In this document: positions 1-11,585 of the stretch, piece after piece
How positions within the stretch are numbered: position 1 is the first letter of the stretch
Layout of the letters: each line of letters begins with the position of its first letter
Assembly (NCBI RefSeq): GCF_027579695.1
Contig: NC_083587.1
Location: forward strand, 7,938,001-8,002,000
Source of the DNA: Neoarius graeffei
Lineage: Eukaryota; Chordata; Actinopteri; Siluriformes; Ariidae
DNA: 64,000 nt
Direction: 5' to 3'
The notes under the pieces: generated by a model
What the model was told of the DNA's origin: nothing
The model's input: only the letters and a program-made list of their open reading frames with translations
The model's database searches: none
Translations under genes and position numbers: made by a program

Positions 1-985
1 CCCTCATGCCTGTGTTACCTTCTGGCTCTCTCCTTTTAGTTATGCTGTCATAGTTAGTTGCCGGAGTCCCTGCTTGTACTCGGTGCAATATGTATACTGT
101 TCCTACTTATTCAGGTGACATTGGGCATACCTAACCACCTGTGTTTTCTTTCTCTTCCCCCCCCCCACACCCCAAATCTGTCCCTCTGAGTTACATGGAG
201 TCAACAGGTAATCTTTTGGTGGAGACGGTGGGGACCTCGACTGGCTATCGTAGCCTGCAGGGAATCGGCCGTCAGACGTTCTGTCGCATGTCCCAGACCC
301 GGTGAAATGTAACTGAATTGTCTTGGCCAGGCCTAAGGGTCCCATCTGCATCTCATCATTGCTGAGGAGTGTGCTCCCATCACCCAATCAAGCATCCAGC
401 CAGAGCAGGTCATGATATATTTTTTACCATATTAACATGCCATTGTGCGTCATGCCTGATGTAAAGACTCTCGTCTCTGCGAGCCTACCACACAGATCTA
501 ATACTTGTCATTTTTAGGGCATACCTAACAACGTGTTTTCTTTCTCTCCCCCCCCATCTGTCCCTCTGAGTTACATGTTGATCCTGGGATTGAGATGCTG
601 GCCTCTTCTGCCCCTCGGACCTGCTTGATCCATCCTGGTGCCCTGTGTCTGGTCGGAGTTTTATCGCCCCACTCCTGTGAAGGACGGCCCCATGAGGACA
701 GTTGAGGGTTATACCTGTTAAAACTGTTAATATTATAGTCAGGCTGTCTGTTGTTGCCCAAATGAGGATGGGTTCCCTTTTGAGTCTGGTTCCTCTCGAG
801 GTTTCTTCCTCATGTCGTCTGAGGGAGTTTTTCCTTGCCACCGTCGCCACAGGCTTGCTCATTGGGGATAGATTAGGGATAAAATTAGCTCATGTTTTAA
901 GTCGTTCAAATTCTGTAAAGCTGCTTTGCGACAATGTTTATTGTTAAAAGCGCTGTACAAATAAACTTGATTTGATTTGATTTGA
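1..985 (+). repeat. Teleost dispersed repeat with (TTGAT)n tail
   Basis: The 3' part (about 800-985) runs through a conserved stretch with GAGGGAGTTTTTCCTTGCCA and a segment ending AAATAAACTTGATTTGATTTGA, and finishes in a short TTGAT microsatellite. The same sequence returns on the minus strand at 63827-64000. From general knowledge such pieces are frequent in fish genomes and look like LINE or SINE 3' ends; the class is not certain here. Internally a block beginning GGGCATACCTAAC and ending CTCTGAGTTACATG occurs twice (about 123-200 and 517-575), so part of the unit is duplicated. No coding sequence is supported. Confidence 0.7.
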
Positions 986-999
986 TGATATCCAATATT

Positions 1000-1975
1000 T
1001 TGTAAAGTTTCAGATCAATCCATCAATGAATTGAACATTTTTCCCCATTTCCTGCTTGGCCACATGGTGGCGCTGTGCTAGGCATCTGCATTACACTTCT
1101 GAATATCATCACAATCATAATACACAATATTTTGTAAAGTGTCAGATCAATCAGTTAAGGCATTGCCAATTTCTGGCACATTTCCTGCTTGGCCAGGTGG
1201 TGGTGCTATAACAGGCAGGCCCATTGGGCATCAGGTTATCATAATAATCATAATATCTATTGAAGTAAGAAGTGTCCAACCATACAGTCAATGCACTGTG
1301 GCTTTCTGACACATTTCCTGTTTATGTGGCAAGATATTAAAATCATAAGGCTATTTCAACATATTACAAGATATCAAAAATCCCTTCACAACTTAATATC
1401 AGCGACATCTTGGCATCACGTATAACAAATTTCACATGAATCTCATGAACCGTCTAGGAGGAGCATGTTAAAATTCATCATGTGTCAAAACACACATATT
1501 CAAAACCCTATTCTTTCCTTGGCCAGTTGGTGGTGCTATACCAGACAGGCCCATAATGGCGAAAGAGTATCAGAATCAGAATCATATTACAAGATATCAA
1601 GTTCAACATTCAGCAATATCTTGGCATATTATATGTTATAATATTTCAACATATTACAACATATCAAAAATCCCTTAGCAATTCAACTTGAGCAATATCT
1701 TGGCATCATGTTTGCCAAGTTTGACATGAATTTGATGAACCGTCTAGGAGGAGTACGATAAAAATGACCACTCCAAATGGCCTTATGACATCATCATTCC
1801 AAAGTTCTACCCATTTATTTAAATGGGAAATGGAAAAAGGGGCGCTATGAAGTCCCTGGGCCATACCCGGGGCCAAAAGTCTGTAACTGAGTAGCAATGA
1901 CAATGACTGATGTGTGTATCAAATTTCATGAGTTTTCATGCATGGGAAATGCCTCAATTAAGGCCAAATGTGGCA

Positions 1976-2018
<43 letters not shown>

Positions 2019-2064
2019 CCTTCAAAAAACAATAGGGTCTTCGCACCAAACGGTGCTCGGGCCC
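1000..2064. repeat. Dispersed teleost repeat with GGTGCTCGGGCCCTAAT end
   Basis: Degenerate repeats of a TTTCCTGCTTGGCCA...GGTGGTGCTATA motif recur at about 1050, 1185 and 1515, and phrases such as AGATATCAAAAATCCCTT occur twice. The right end holds a TAA trinucleotide run (about 1975-2018) followed by GGGTCTTCGCACC and GGTGCTCGGGCCC, a combination I know from many fish loci. I do not know its superfamily. No open frame of note; probably a non-autonomous element. Confidence 0.6.
1975..2018. repeat. (TAA)n microsatellite
   Basis: About fourteen uninterrupted TAA/ATA units, inside the 3' part of the dispersed repeat. Confidence 0.95.
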
Positions 2065-2514
2065 TAATAAATCAAAATAAGAGCACATGCACATACACAT
2101 GTTCATTCATATGTACATAGGAGTGTTGTATCAAAAAATTAAATTTGGAGGTAATGCTGCCAGTAGTAGGGGTTATACTCAATTTTGATGAAAACAGAAA
2201 GAACCCTTGGGCATACATGACTCCTGTCCTCCACAAGCATACGTACACCCACACATACATATACACGCATCCAAAAACAGAAGGCTGGCAGAAAATAAAA
2301 ATTCTAATCATAATGGTAAAGGACACCCATGACAGGCCACTGCGGCAATAAAGTTATCTACAAGAGGAGCCCTGAAAACATTTCTAACATTGGATAGAAG
2401 TAAAAGTCATCTCAGAAAGGAACTACGAACTGGTTGGTAATATTACTCACTCCAAAATTCAGTGTAACGACACTTAAAGGGCATCTACAGGGCTCCATAT
2501 GAGGAGTTCAGTAG

Positions 2515-3436
2515 TTACTTGTTAGAAGTATTCCTGCATGCAGGAAAGTTCTTATTGATATAAGTCTGGGCTTCCTCCGGCGTCGTGAAGATCCGCTCCT
2601 GGTTGTTATGTGTGATGCGAAGACAGGCCGGGTAGACGATCCCAAAGCAGACCCCTTCCGGTCCCCGAAGTTGTTGTCTCACCCCATTGTATCCTGCTCG
2701 GGCTCTGGCCACTCGTGCTGTGTAGTCTGGGTAGACTGAAATGGTCATCCCGTCCACTTTGATCTGTTGTTTTTCCCTGGCGAGGCAAAGAATGTTGGCA
2801 CAGTCCTGGAAGTAGTGCATGCGAGCCACAATTACGCGCGGTCAGTCACCTTGCCTGGGCGCCGGTAGTAGCGAGCGATGAGATCTATCTAGTACCGGCA
2901 CCTCTGTTAGGCTGAATGCCCTCTGAAGCAGGGTTGACATGGCGACAGTGGAGCTGTCATGGCTCTCCGGTACTCCCGCAATTCTGATGTTATTCCTCCT
3001 TGACCTCGACTCTAAGTCTTCATATTTATTTTGTAGTAATTCCGACTGAGCCTTGAGGTGTGCCACTTCACGTTGAAGAGAAATGATATAATCTGGACAT
3101 GTTGACAGACTCTTCTCCATCTTGCCAGTGGTATTTTTCAGCGTGGCTAACTCTGTAGCAACCGAGTTCTGATAAGATTGCAGTTCAGACCTTACAACAG
3201 TAATGTCAGCTCTGAAACCTTCCATTTCCTTTTCCAGCACTCTTCTAATCTCCGACTTAATTACATCTCCCTTCATGAAGCGACAGAAGCAACTCCTGCC
3301 TGAAAGCTTGAGTGGTTAGCGCCATGGTCTGGTCAGCTGGGGTTGGCTTATCATTTTGATCCAGGGATGATCCGGGACTGCTAGGCCTCGTGGTCAACGA
3401 AGTTGCATTACGGGTTTTTGTAGACTTGCCAGCCAT
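2515..3436 (-). pseudogene. L1 ORF1p (coiled coil and RNA-binding domain), broken
   Basis: L1 ORF1p is the RNA-binding chaperone of the L1 ribonucleoprotein. A methionine-led N-terminus (3436 to about 3277) is low-complexity and rich in S, T and K. A one-base shift near 3275 leads into a coiled-coil segment that ends in ESRSRRNNIRIAGVPE, the typical entry to the RRM-like domain. An in-frame TGA at 2842-2844 interrupts just before the PRVIVARMHYF stretch; the C-terminal domain then runs to 2515. So there is one frameshift and one nonsense change. The motif order matches fish L1 ORF1p; the assignment rests on these motifs. Confidence 0.85.
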
Positions 3437-3477
3437 TCTTTTTTTGTAAGCAGATATGTAGAAGTATGATAAAACTT

Positions 3478-3820
3478 TTCATTCATTTCATTATCTCTAG
3501 CCGCTTTATCTTTCTAGAGGGTCGCAGGCAAGCTGGAGCCTATCCCAGCTGACTATGGGCAAAAGGCAGGGTACACCCTGGACAAGTCGCCAGGTCATCA
3601 CAGGGCTGACACATAGACAACCATTCACACTCATGGTCAATTTAGAGTCACCGGTTAACCTAACTTGCATGTCTTTGGACTGTGGGTGAAACCGGAGGAA
3701 ACCCACACGGACAGAACATGCAAACTCCACACAGAAAGGCCCTCGCCGGCCCTGGGGCTCGAACCCAGGACCTTCTTGCTGTGAGGTGACAGCACTAACC
3801 ACTACACCACCGTGCCACCC
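3478..3820 (-). mobile_element. tRNA-headed SINE copy 1
   Basis: Minus-strand copy of the SINE repeated throughout the window: tRNA-like head GGTGGCACGGTGGTGTAGTG, a body with GGTTAGGTTAACCGGTGACTC, and a tail region near AAAGCGGCTAGAGATAATGA. A 12-bp TSD (ATGATAAAACTT) lies at 3466-3477 and 3821-3832, so both boundaries are firm. It interrupts the leader of the L1. Confidence 0.95.
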
Positions 3821-3970
3821 ATGATAAAACTTAAAAAGTGAAATAAAGAACTGTGCTTTGCTGTGCTTTGTCGAAAGGTGCCTTTTTAAAAACTTTAAAA
3901 TGAAAGTTCTGCGGAGTCTGGTTGGATGCGACTACTCCATAGCTTGCTTGCTGGTGCCCCCCCCCCCCCC

Positions 3971-4439
3971 ATTCCACTGATTTTAATAGTTTAGCTATAA
4001 ACTATTAGACATTTGAATTAATGATTAATGAATTTATGAGACTGATCCCTTTTTACATGAGACTGATTTGGTAAGCTTATTGCATGTACAATGTTTTTCA
4101 ATTTTTTAGAGCCAACATGAAAGAAATCCATGTTTGTCCAACTAATGAAGCTGGATATCATGACAGGTCAGACTATCATGTGTTTTACTGTAGGTCTTTC
4201 AAATCCATAATTCTCCTTTTTCCCTTACAAATCTAAGCTTTATTTATATATTTTTTAAAAGTCACTAAATATTGCTTAATTTAAAAGGATTATAAATAAA
4301 TGGTGTTTGCATTCCGCAGTAATGGACCCAAACCAGCCTTGGCTGACATGTGGGTGCCCACAAAAGAAATAAATGATAACGGCATAATTTGTTCAAAGAT
4401 TCCACGTATGACACATAGATGTAGAAAAAGTTTGAGATA
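3971..4439. other. Nothing recognised
   Basis: AT-rich sequence between the L1 5' end and the hAT target site. No open frame, RNA or repeat recognised. Confidence 0.5.
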
Positions 4440-5153
4440 GGTATTGACAGAGGTGGAAAGAGTACTAAAATATTATACTCAAGTACAAGTACTGTTACTC
4501 TGATGAAATTTTACTTAAGTACAAGTAAAGTTACCAGACAAAAAATCTACTCAAGTAAAAGTAAAAAGTAGCTCATTTAAAATGTACTTTGAGTAAAAGT
4601 AAAACGTTACTTTTAACAATGGGTGTTTTCTGCCTCCATTGTGTTGTGCAAAAATGAAAAAGAAGAGGAAACAAGGATATATGTACATCTCAACCCAGAT
4701 GTTTTATTTAAAGGAAGTGTATCAAATTGAATGCTTAGGATAATGCTGTATTAAAACTGAGACAAACAAAAAAGGTCAATACACACAGTCATGTCGTTTA
4801 CATCGCCCTGACCACACACAAAGCATTGTACACGAAATATGAAAGTGAAATGTTGCACCAAAATCTCGTAGCTTGCCCGTGTGCACTGTGTGTTATTGAA
4901 CAATTCAATTCAAACATTATTTGTTTTGCTTAGTATTCCTTTCTGGCCTGTTGGATGTAGAATGGTAGGAGGACTGATCAAGTCAGGTTGGCGAGCTAAC
5001 TTGCTTGCATGATTAGCCAACCGAATAACAGACTAGTTACCATTATGTTACAGTACCAACAGGTTGCTACTTCAACATTAGCAATGCCATCCACTATTTT
5101 TGGAATATAACCAGCCTATTGTCGGTTTTACTATGGAAAGGAAACATTATGAT

Positions 5154-5572
5154 CAGGGGCGCAGATACGTTTTTTGAACTGGGGGGGACAAAAAACTGGG
5201 GGGGACAAAAAACTGGGGGGGGGACAAAGCTGCCAGCAAACCAACCCCAACCCCGATATGCCTGTCAAACTTGTTGTGGGCAACCATAGCAACTAAGCTT
5301 GAGCTCGCAACCTGTGCAGTCTGCGCAGCTCAACCAACCGAATATCAGTCTTTGTTTTGTTTTATGTGAGTTGTTGCAACTATGTATACACTGCTGTGCA
5401 CCTCAATAAACCGAATGGTAATTAGTCTTTTGATTTTTCCGTGAGGTTTGCCTTATGCAAAGAAAGACAGCATAGACTTTTTTCCTCCCTATAAGTGGGG
5501 GGGACCAAACGAGGTGAATTTAAATCTGGGTGGGACGAATCCCACCCATCCCACCCTCTATCTGCGCCCGTG
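5154..5572. mobile_element. hAT-type MITE nested in the hAT intron
   Basis: Terminal repeats CAGGGGCGCAGATA and (complement) CACGGGCGCAGATA, with an exact 8-bp TSD ATTATGAT at 5146-5153 and 5573-5580. Near the left end a 17-19 bp unit (ACTGGGGGGGACAAAAA) is repeated three times. No coding capacity. It sits just inside the first intron of the host transposase, about 17 bp from the splice donor. Confidence 0.9.
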
Positions 5573-5598
5573 ATTATGATGCCAATGACAATACTTAC

Positions 5599-5814
5599 CT
5601 CAACATGCTTGCTCAGATTAGACGTCGAATTTTTGTATGCCGCAATGGTTGTCTTCTTGGGCACACATAATCTGCATTGCATAATGAAACTGTCACCCCT
5701 TTTCTCTACGAAGCTGAAGTGATCACGTATGTAGGGCCAGGGGTGCACTTCATTACTGGAAGAAATTGCGTTTTCTGCAGGGTCGTCCACCACAGGTTCC
5801 TCGGTCTCCTCCAT
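5599..5814 (-). pseudogene. hAT transposase exon 1 with BED-type zinc finger
   Basis: Starts at ATG 5814 with an acidic leader (MEETEEPVVDDP) and continues through WPYIRDHFSFVEKRGDSF, a C-x2-C pair (QCRLC) and TSNLSKHVE, the layout of a BED zinc finger at the start of hAT transposases. The exon ends at a consensus donor (GAG|GTAAGTATT) whose GT lies at 5597-5598. The BED finger would bind the element ends; the DDE/dimerisation domain is absent from the element, so no active enzyme can be made. The exon itself is open and undamaged. Confidence 0.8.
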
Positions 5815-6280
5815 GTCCGCAGGGGCGCTTTATCAACACCCGTGGCCCAGGGGCTAGGCCCCTCATAGGCTACCTGTCAACCCTACCCTTACCGTTGGCC
5901 AGGAAAACACTCTTATTTTATTTGCAATACGTGTCAAGCATTTACAGTGTAAGCGCGTAATTAGCCTAGAAGCCTACGATAGGTTACGTTTGGCTCAGCG
6001 TAGCTGCGCAAGGCCCACGATCACATCACTCAACACATCCGACCACAGAGGGAGAGAAGAATGTGCGCATTATCATTACAGAGCCGGTTCTGATGATTAC
6101 CACGGACAGGACAGTGATACTGCGTAACTTTCATGCAAGGGCATGGCCAGAGATAACCACACAAGCGCGCGTGCGCTAATGTAGACCTATGTGTTGTAAA
6201 CATAAAACACACACACCTACAGACAAGTCCTTTTAAAAAATAAAATACATAAAAATAGCTCGGCGGCATGAAAACAAACA

Positions 6281-7345
6281 TTCACTGCAAGACAAGGTGC
6301 CCTAGAATCTCCATCAGTTTTTAATATCTATATGGACTTTGTTGTCAGGATTGCACAGCATGAGATATCAAAACTGTACCCAGATACAGGCTTCAAGTTC
6401 AGATATTGCATTCCAAATGAGGTATCCACAAGAGAAATGCGTACGAAAGCACGAGCATCAGGAGAAGGTTGCATAACAGAGATTCTATACATAGATGATC
6501 AGGCCATACTCGCTGGATCCATCGAGGAGCTTCAGAATATTCTTCAGTTGTATGATAAGACCTACACCCGCTTTGGTTTACAAATATCATATGTCAAAAC
6601 AGAAACAATGGCTTTTAACGTCAATGAGGATATCAAATGTAAACCAAGTATCATTTCCCTTGGCGGCACTAATATTAAAAACATCCGCACCTTTAAATAT
6701 CTTGGTTATAATGTCAGCAACTGTGATGAATCCTCACACTTCCTGCATGCTAGGATAAGTGCTGCATTCATGAAATGGAATGAACTGAAACACGTTCTAA
6801 CCGACCACCGAATACTACTAAAAACCCGTATAAAGTTCCTAGTGGCATTCGTTCGATCTCGTCTCCTGTACAGCACACAGGCATGGCAACTATCATCCAG
6901 TGAAATTCACAAAATTGAGGTAGTGTGGCATGGCTTCCTAAGGAAAATGATTAAAGGTGGATATAAACGAAAGAATGCCCCTGACCAAAAGAACACTACA
7001 AATGAAGATATAGACTGGAGCTACAAGATGTCCAATGCTGACCTCCGGAAACTGACAGGAACCCAGGATATAAAACTATCCTGCTACGTACAACAACTAA
7101 AATATATTGCTCACGTTTGCCAGATGGGCAATAACCAAGTGCAAAAGCAGCTCCTGTTTGACAAAAATGGTTATAAATGGACGAAATGGGGAAAATCTGC
7201 TGGGCATAGACACCCAACAGATAAGACGTATGATGATGGACAAATCAAACTTTGAGCAACTGCTGCAACTGCTACAGCAGAAGCACCCCTAGAGAGTTTA
7301 ACTTTTGACAGGGGAACATGATGATGATGATGATGAAGGTACTTG
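6281..7345 (+). mobile_element. 5'-truncated LINE inside the hAT
   Basis: Starts abruptly within RT coding sequence and ends in a short (ATG)n run at 7319-7336. Both sides carry related 23- to 27-bp sequences beginning GCTCGGCGGC and ending AAACA or TAAACA (6258-6280 and 7346-7372), best read as a diverged long TSD. The clade is uncertain; RTE-like elements have such simple tails. Confidence 0.75.
6290..7255 (+). pseudogene. Non-LTR reverse transcriptase, C-terminal part
   Basis: The frame opens with a RQG..ESP..FNIYMD stretch (before the ATG at 6332), then the catalytic YIDD box in EILYIDDQAILAG, the FKYLGY motif, and a thumb-like region with RSRLLYSTQAWQL and a conserved NADLRKLTGTQ segment, ending at 7255. 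Fingers and endonuclease are missing, so the copy is dead on arrival. The retained 300-plus codons contain no stop, which suggests a moderately young insertion. RNase H is not seen. Confidence 0.8.
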
Positions 7346-8923
7346 GCTCGGCGGCCACATGAAACGTAAACACCATGGACAGCGGCCAAACTCATAACTC
7401 TACAGACTGAAATACATGAAACCAAGTCCTACTAGGGTCTATTTTACCGATCTATGTTCAAGCATCATGCAAGTCTTCCTTCTCCTTGAATAAGACTGTG
7501 CATTCACCTGCCTTTTTGACATGACTGCATTGAAATACCACTTGCAACAATATTTCACACACTCCATCAAGAAAAAAGTTAAACTTGATGAACACGGGCA
7601 TACTGTTTTGAGCATACGATTTTTTAAAAAGAAACTAGCTACATCAAAGTCCTTCAATAAACCCATCCTTTAGCGCAAATGAGCTTAACCTAGTTCAAAG
7701 CATGACGCTAGCAGTAGCTGCATAAGGCAAAATCATGTGGGCCTTTCGTCAACAACAAGCCACGGCGGGTAAACATTAATAATCAAGTGTCCTTACCTTA
7801 AAACGTTGTCTTGACCACAGAACTTCTCAAGTATTTCATTTAAATCCACACGGGTTAACAACACACCCAACACAGCTAGTGAGAAATGTGGATCTGCGCT
7901 AGCTTTGTATTGCTATTCCCCTCAGTATGCTTACTCTGTCTGCTGCCCGAACTGTGACAATTATAGGCTACAATCTTTTCATCAATTTCTTCAGTAGATG
8001 CCATTTTAGACATTTTATTATCCCCATCGAAATATGCTATTATACTAACAGGATTATAACTCAAATCACACGACACATATTCAAATCACAACTGATTTAT
8101 TTTACTGTTGGACAGATCATAGCATATCTAGCCTAGCTGCACATAGCCTAGCTGCTGGTAGGCTGATAACTGATAAGTAGCTGATATTCTGAACAGATTG
8201 GTGATCCTTACCTTAAAAAAGTCTGTGACTTTAGGCAACGATTCTATCATTACCTGCATCTCTCTCTTTTTTTCCTTTTATGCGCCCCGCTAACATGTGA
8301 ACGCTTCTTCTTTCAAAGCCTCTAAATTTGTGTCTCTGTAGTCTGCAGTCTTTGGCGCGCTTTCGTGCGTGACGTTACGTTTTGTTACCTTTTATTCTGT
8401 TACAGTTGTGGGTGTTCGTTTTGTGAACCACATCCACCATGTCTCTTACAGCAGGCTACTGTGCGCTCATTTATTTCTAACCTTATTTCTATCTGTACAT
8501 TAATGTAGGCCCACGATTCCGACAGTTTATAATTTTATTAATATTACAAGGCCCCTGATTGGCTGTGGCCCAGGGGCTTGAGCCGCCCGAAGCCCCCCCC
8601 TTAAAGCGCCGGTGCATGTCCGCCATCGTCTGTGTGAGACTCGCGCGTGCGACAACTGTCCTTCCCGTGATTAATTTCTAGAATGCATTTCCCCTTCTCC
8701 ATTTTAGCCTTTTTAAATTTTTTATTTATTTAATTTTTTTTTACTCAGTAACGGTTGTGATGTAAAATGTACCGAAGTACACTACTTAAAAGAAAACATA
8801 CTTAAGTAAAAGTAAAAGTACACTCTTTAAAAATTACTTGAAAAAGTATAAGTACACAAAAAAGCTACTCAAGTACAGTAACGCGAGTAATGTAATTCGT
8901 TACTTTCCACCTCTGGGTATTGA

Positions 8924-9495
8924 AACGATCACTAACAATGAATTTGCAGATATTTTACTGCAAAGAGAACTAGCATGAAGTGTTCATCTGCTTTCAAAAT
9001 AAATAAATAAATAAATAAAATAGATTAAAAAACATGGACTTCAATGGCATTTGGGAGCTATGCACTTTTCAATCTCAAAATGCAAGACGGTTATTGGACA
9101 AATACTGCGAAAACGCCCGCCCACTGGGCTCCCAGCCTCACAGTGGGAGGGACATGGCAGTTTCCGCGAGGAGACTGGTGATTGGTGAAAGCGGCCGGAT
9201 ATTTTCTTTGATTGACAGCTCATTTCAAATATAGACAGGCAGCGGTGATTTTCAGTTCAGTCCCATGCGGATTCGCAAGTGGTGTGGTGTATTGTAAGAG
9301 ATCAGCTTAGATTTTGATTTCATTCATTACATACGGTTTCTACCAGCTTTTTTAGTTTGTATATATTTTCATTGTAAATAAAGTGTAAATATAGTGTTGT
9401 CAAGTTTGCTATCTTAGTTCCAGAAATTTCGTTTATTTGAGTGACTGAACTTGAACTTGAGGGGGCTAGTCAGCTAGCAAGAAAGCTGCACACGG
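8924..9495. other. AT-rich sequence with (AAAT)n; possible hAT leader
   Basis: An AAAT microsatellite lies at about 8999-9020. From about 9150 the sequence may be the 5' region of the hAT whose exon begins at 9496, but no left terminal repeat was found. Confidence 0.4.
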
Positions 9496-9690
9496 ATGCC
9501 AAGCATTGCTGATTTAATTTTGGCGAAGCCATTTGCCAGTCTCCCTTTCGAGGAAAAAATTTAAATTAAAGAGCAGGGTAGACCAACGCCTCAAATTGAC
9601 TTGGTGAAAAAGGTAGGGAATAATACTCATTCCTTTCAGCTCTCCTGGTACGAGAAAGTGAATTGGCTAACAGGAAGTGACCCACATCAA
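9496..9690 (+). pseudogene. hAT transposase N-terminal exon with TTF-type zinc-finger start
   Basis: Reads MPSIADLILAKPFASLPFEE, an in-frame TAA, then IKEQGRPTPQIDLV and SFQLSWYEKVNWLTGSDPH, which matches the run-in to TTF-type zinc fingers of ZMYM/hAT-like transposases (SWY..VNWL is characteristic). A donor-like CA|GTAAAT follows. The element's right end (complement CAGTGGCGGCTGGTAG) lies at 10556, but no catalytic exon is present before it. Nonsense plus loss of the body make it a fossil. Confidence 0.65.
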
Positions 9691-9734
9691 CAACAGTAAA
9701 TAGGCTACTTTAGTAATATGTCATGGATGGACCA

Positions 9735-10113
9735 TTCTCATCTCATCTCATTATCTCTAGCCGCTTTATCCTTCTACAGGGTCGCAGGCAAGCTGGAGCC
9801 TATCCCAGCTGACTACGGGCGAAAGGCGGGGTACACCCTGGACAAGTCGCCAGGTCATCACAGGGCTGACACATAGACACAGACAACCATTCACACTCAC
9901 ATTCACACCTACGGTCAATTTAGAGTCACTAGTTAACCTAACCTGCATGTCTTTGGACTGTGGGGGAAACCGGAGCACCCGGAGGAAACCCACGCGGACA
10001 CGGGGAGAACATGCAAACTCCACACAGAAAGGCCCTCGCCGGCCCCGGGGCTCAAACCCAGGACCTTCTTGCTGTGAGGCGACAGCGCTAACCACTACAC
10101 CACCGTGCCGCCC
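9735..10113 (-). mobile_element. SINE copy 2
   Basis: Full-length minus-strand copy from the (CTCAT)n tail to the CGTGCCGCCC head. TSD ATGGATGGACCA (9723-9734) and ATGGATGGGCCA (10114-10125), one mismatch. It separates the hAT exon from the hAT 3' arm. Confidence 0.93.
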
Positions 10114-10125
10114 ATGGATGGGCCA

Positions 10126-10556
10126 AAAATATAGAATCTATTTAAAATGTTTATCCTGTTTATATTATATTGGAATATATATTTTTCTGGATATGAATTA
10201 AACACAGCTACAATTTGGAAAACATTTTTAAACAAAAACACAGCCGAGAACATTTCACACTACAGACCTGACAAAGAGCTGCTTTCAATAATGATCAATT
10301 TTTAAACAACATGCCACAATTTTAAAATATAAAATGTTAAAATATACCCCCCCAACACCACCATCATGTATATTGGACAGTAGGCTAATGGGCCAAAAGA
10401 ACCTGTTATTTCACAGTTTGTGACCCTGCCAACAATCAGCCAGATCAGAGGCAAGAGTATGGGCAACATTGATGTGTTTTATCTTTTTTCTTTTAAAATC
10501 TGGAAATATCGTAACCGACCAGCCTCCCCTGTTTGAAAGACTACCAGCCGCCACTG
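10126..10556 (+). mobile_element. 3' arm of the TTF-type hAT
   Basis: Ends in CTACCAGCCGCCACTG, the complement of CAGTGGCGGCTGGTAG, a typical hAT terminus. No matching 5' terminus or 8-bp TSD partner for CCTTGAAA (10557-10564) was found on the left, so the element is incomplete. Confidence 0.6.
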
Positions 10557-11585
10557 CCTTGAAATGAGCTAAAATTCATATAATTTCCGGACAATCCGTA
10601 TAGGTTGACATGTATGACAGCTTCACTTAAAAATATATACTTTTGCTGCGCGAACTTGCGTGGCGTCACTGTACCTTCCTTTTCGCGTGCTTGGCTGCAT
10701 GCACAGTCCCTACATCCACATGGATGTGCACAGATACACAGAATGTGCACGTTATATTTAGGGACAGAAAGTTGCCTACGTTGATGCACCTTGAAGTAGA
10801 AAAACATCCACTCTATTCTTGATATAATCGATCTAAATTAACCATAGGCTATTTTCAGGCTATACTATCTTTACTTTTAAGCGCATGATCATTCTAAGGG
10901 CCATCCATCCATGTGCTATAATGATATAATTTGTTTTGTTTTATTTATTTATTTATTTATTTTCAGGACAGTCTAGGTTATGCTAATATTTGCTTATTTA
11001 CATCAGGCTTTTCTATCAAGGAAAAACATTTTGCGTTTATGAATTTTCCATGTTTTTGAATGTATACCACTATATGAAGCATGGCAACCGAAATATCCTT
11101 CCACACTTGTGTGGATTGTCTGGAATCTGGCAACATAAATATTATGATAGTGGGATAGCCTACTGTATGTCTTAGCAATAATTTGTAAAACTATATCATG
11201 TACCGACATAAGTATGTAATAGAAGCTACATTAGAATATCAGTCCAAAGTTGGAGACAAATCGTTGCTGTAATTTGCTGTTGCTGTAATTTCAAAAACTA
11301 GATTACTTGAGAACGGCAAAAGGCCCAGATGAATACTTTATACCATTGGAAACGGTAGGGACTGCTGTTTATTTTGATGTATGGTTTGTTGTGTAAACTC
11401 AGGAGTTAGTGAGGTATTGCACCGATAAGAACGGATGTGGAAATGGATGCAGAGCTGTATGCAGAATATGATTAAATCTGATGTGAATTCATTGATGTTA
11501 ATTTTCATAAACTGTTGATCACAGCAACTAGTGGGTAGCACCATTGGGAAGCTCAAGTCATGTGGTTTCACATGATATATGTGTG
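10557..11585. other. Nothing recognised
   Basis: AT-rich sequence with a TTTA run near 10943. Short open frames only, on both strands, none resembling a known family. Confidence 0.5.

Larger units (their letters stand above)
2065..3970 (-). mobile_element. L1-clade LINE, 5' half only
   Basis: On the minus strand the element begins with a G-run (the C-run at 3957-3970), continues through a 5' leader, then ORF1p (start at 3436), then a non-coding stretch (about 2080-2510) that could be the ORF1-ORF2 spacer. No ORF2 endonuclease or RT follows; a different repeat begins near 2064. L1 copies are usually truncated at the 5' end, so keeping the 5' end while losing the 3' end points to a later deletion or replacement. 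A SINE is inserted in the leader at 3478-3820. Confidence 0.65.
4448..8915 (-). mobile_element. hAT element with nested insertions
   Basis: The ends are CAGAGGTGGAAAG and its complement CTTTCCACCTCTG, followed inside by the AAGTA-rich subterminal motifs (TACTCAAGTA) common in fish hATs. An exact 8-bp TSD, GGTATTGA, sits at 4440-4447 and 8916-8923. The only transposase sequence seen is the first exon (5599-5814, minus). The catalytic body should lie at lower coordinates, but only about 700 bp without a long frame remain there, so this is a deletion derivative. A 419-bp MITE (5154-5572) and a 5'-truncated LINE (6281-7345) have landed inside. The arm at 7373-8915 has donor-like TTACCTTA sites but no further coding sequence. 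Confidence 0.9.

Noticed and set aside
123-575. CRISPR-like spaced repeat
   Set aside because: Two copies of a long unit in a eukaryotic dispersed repeat; no regular short repeats and spacers anywhere in the window.
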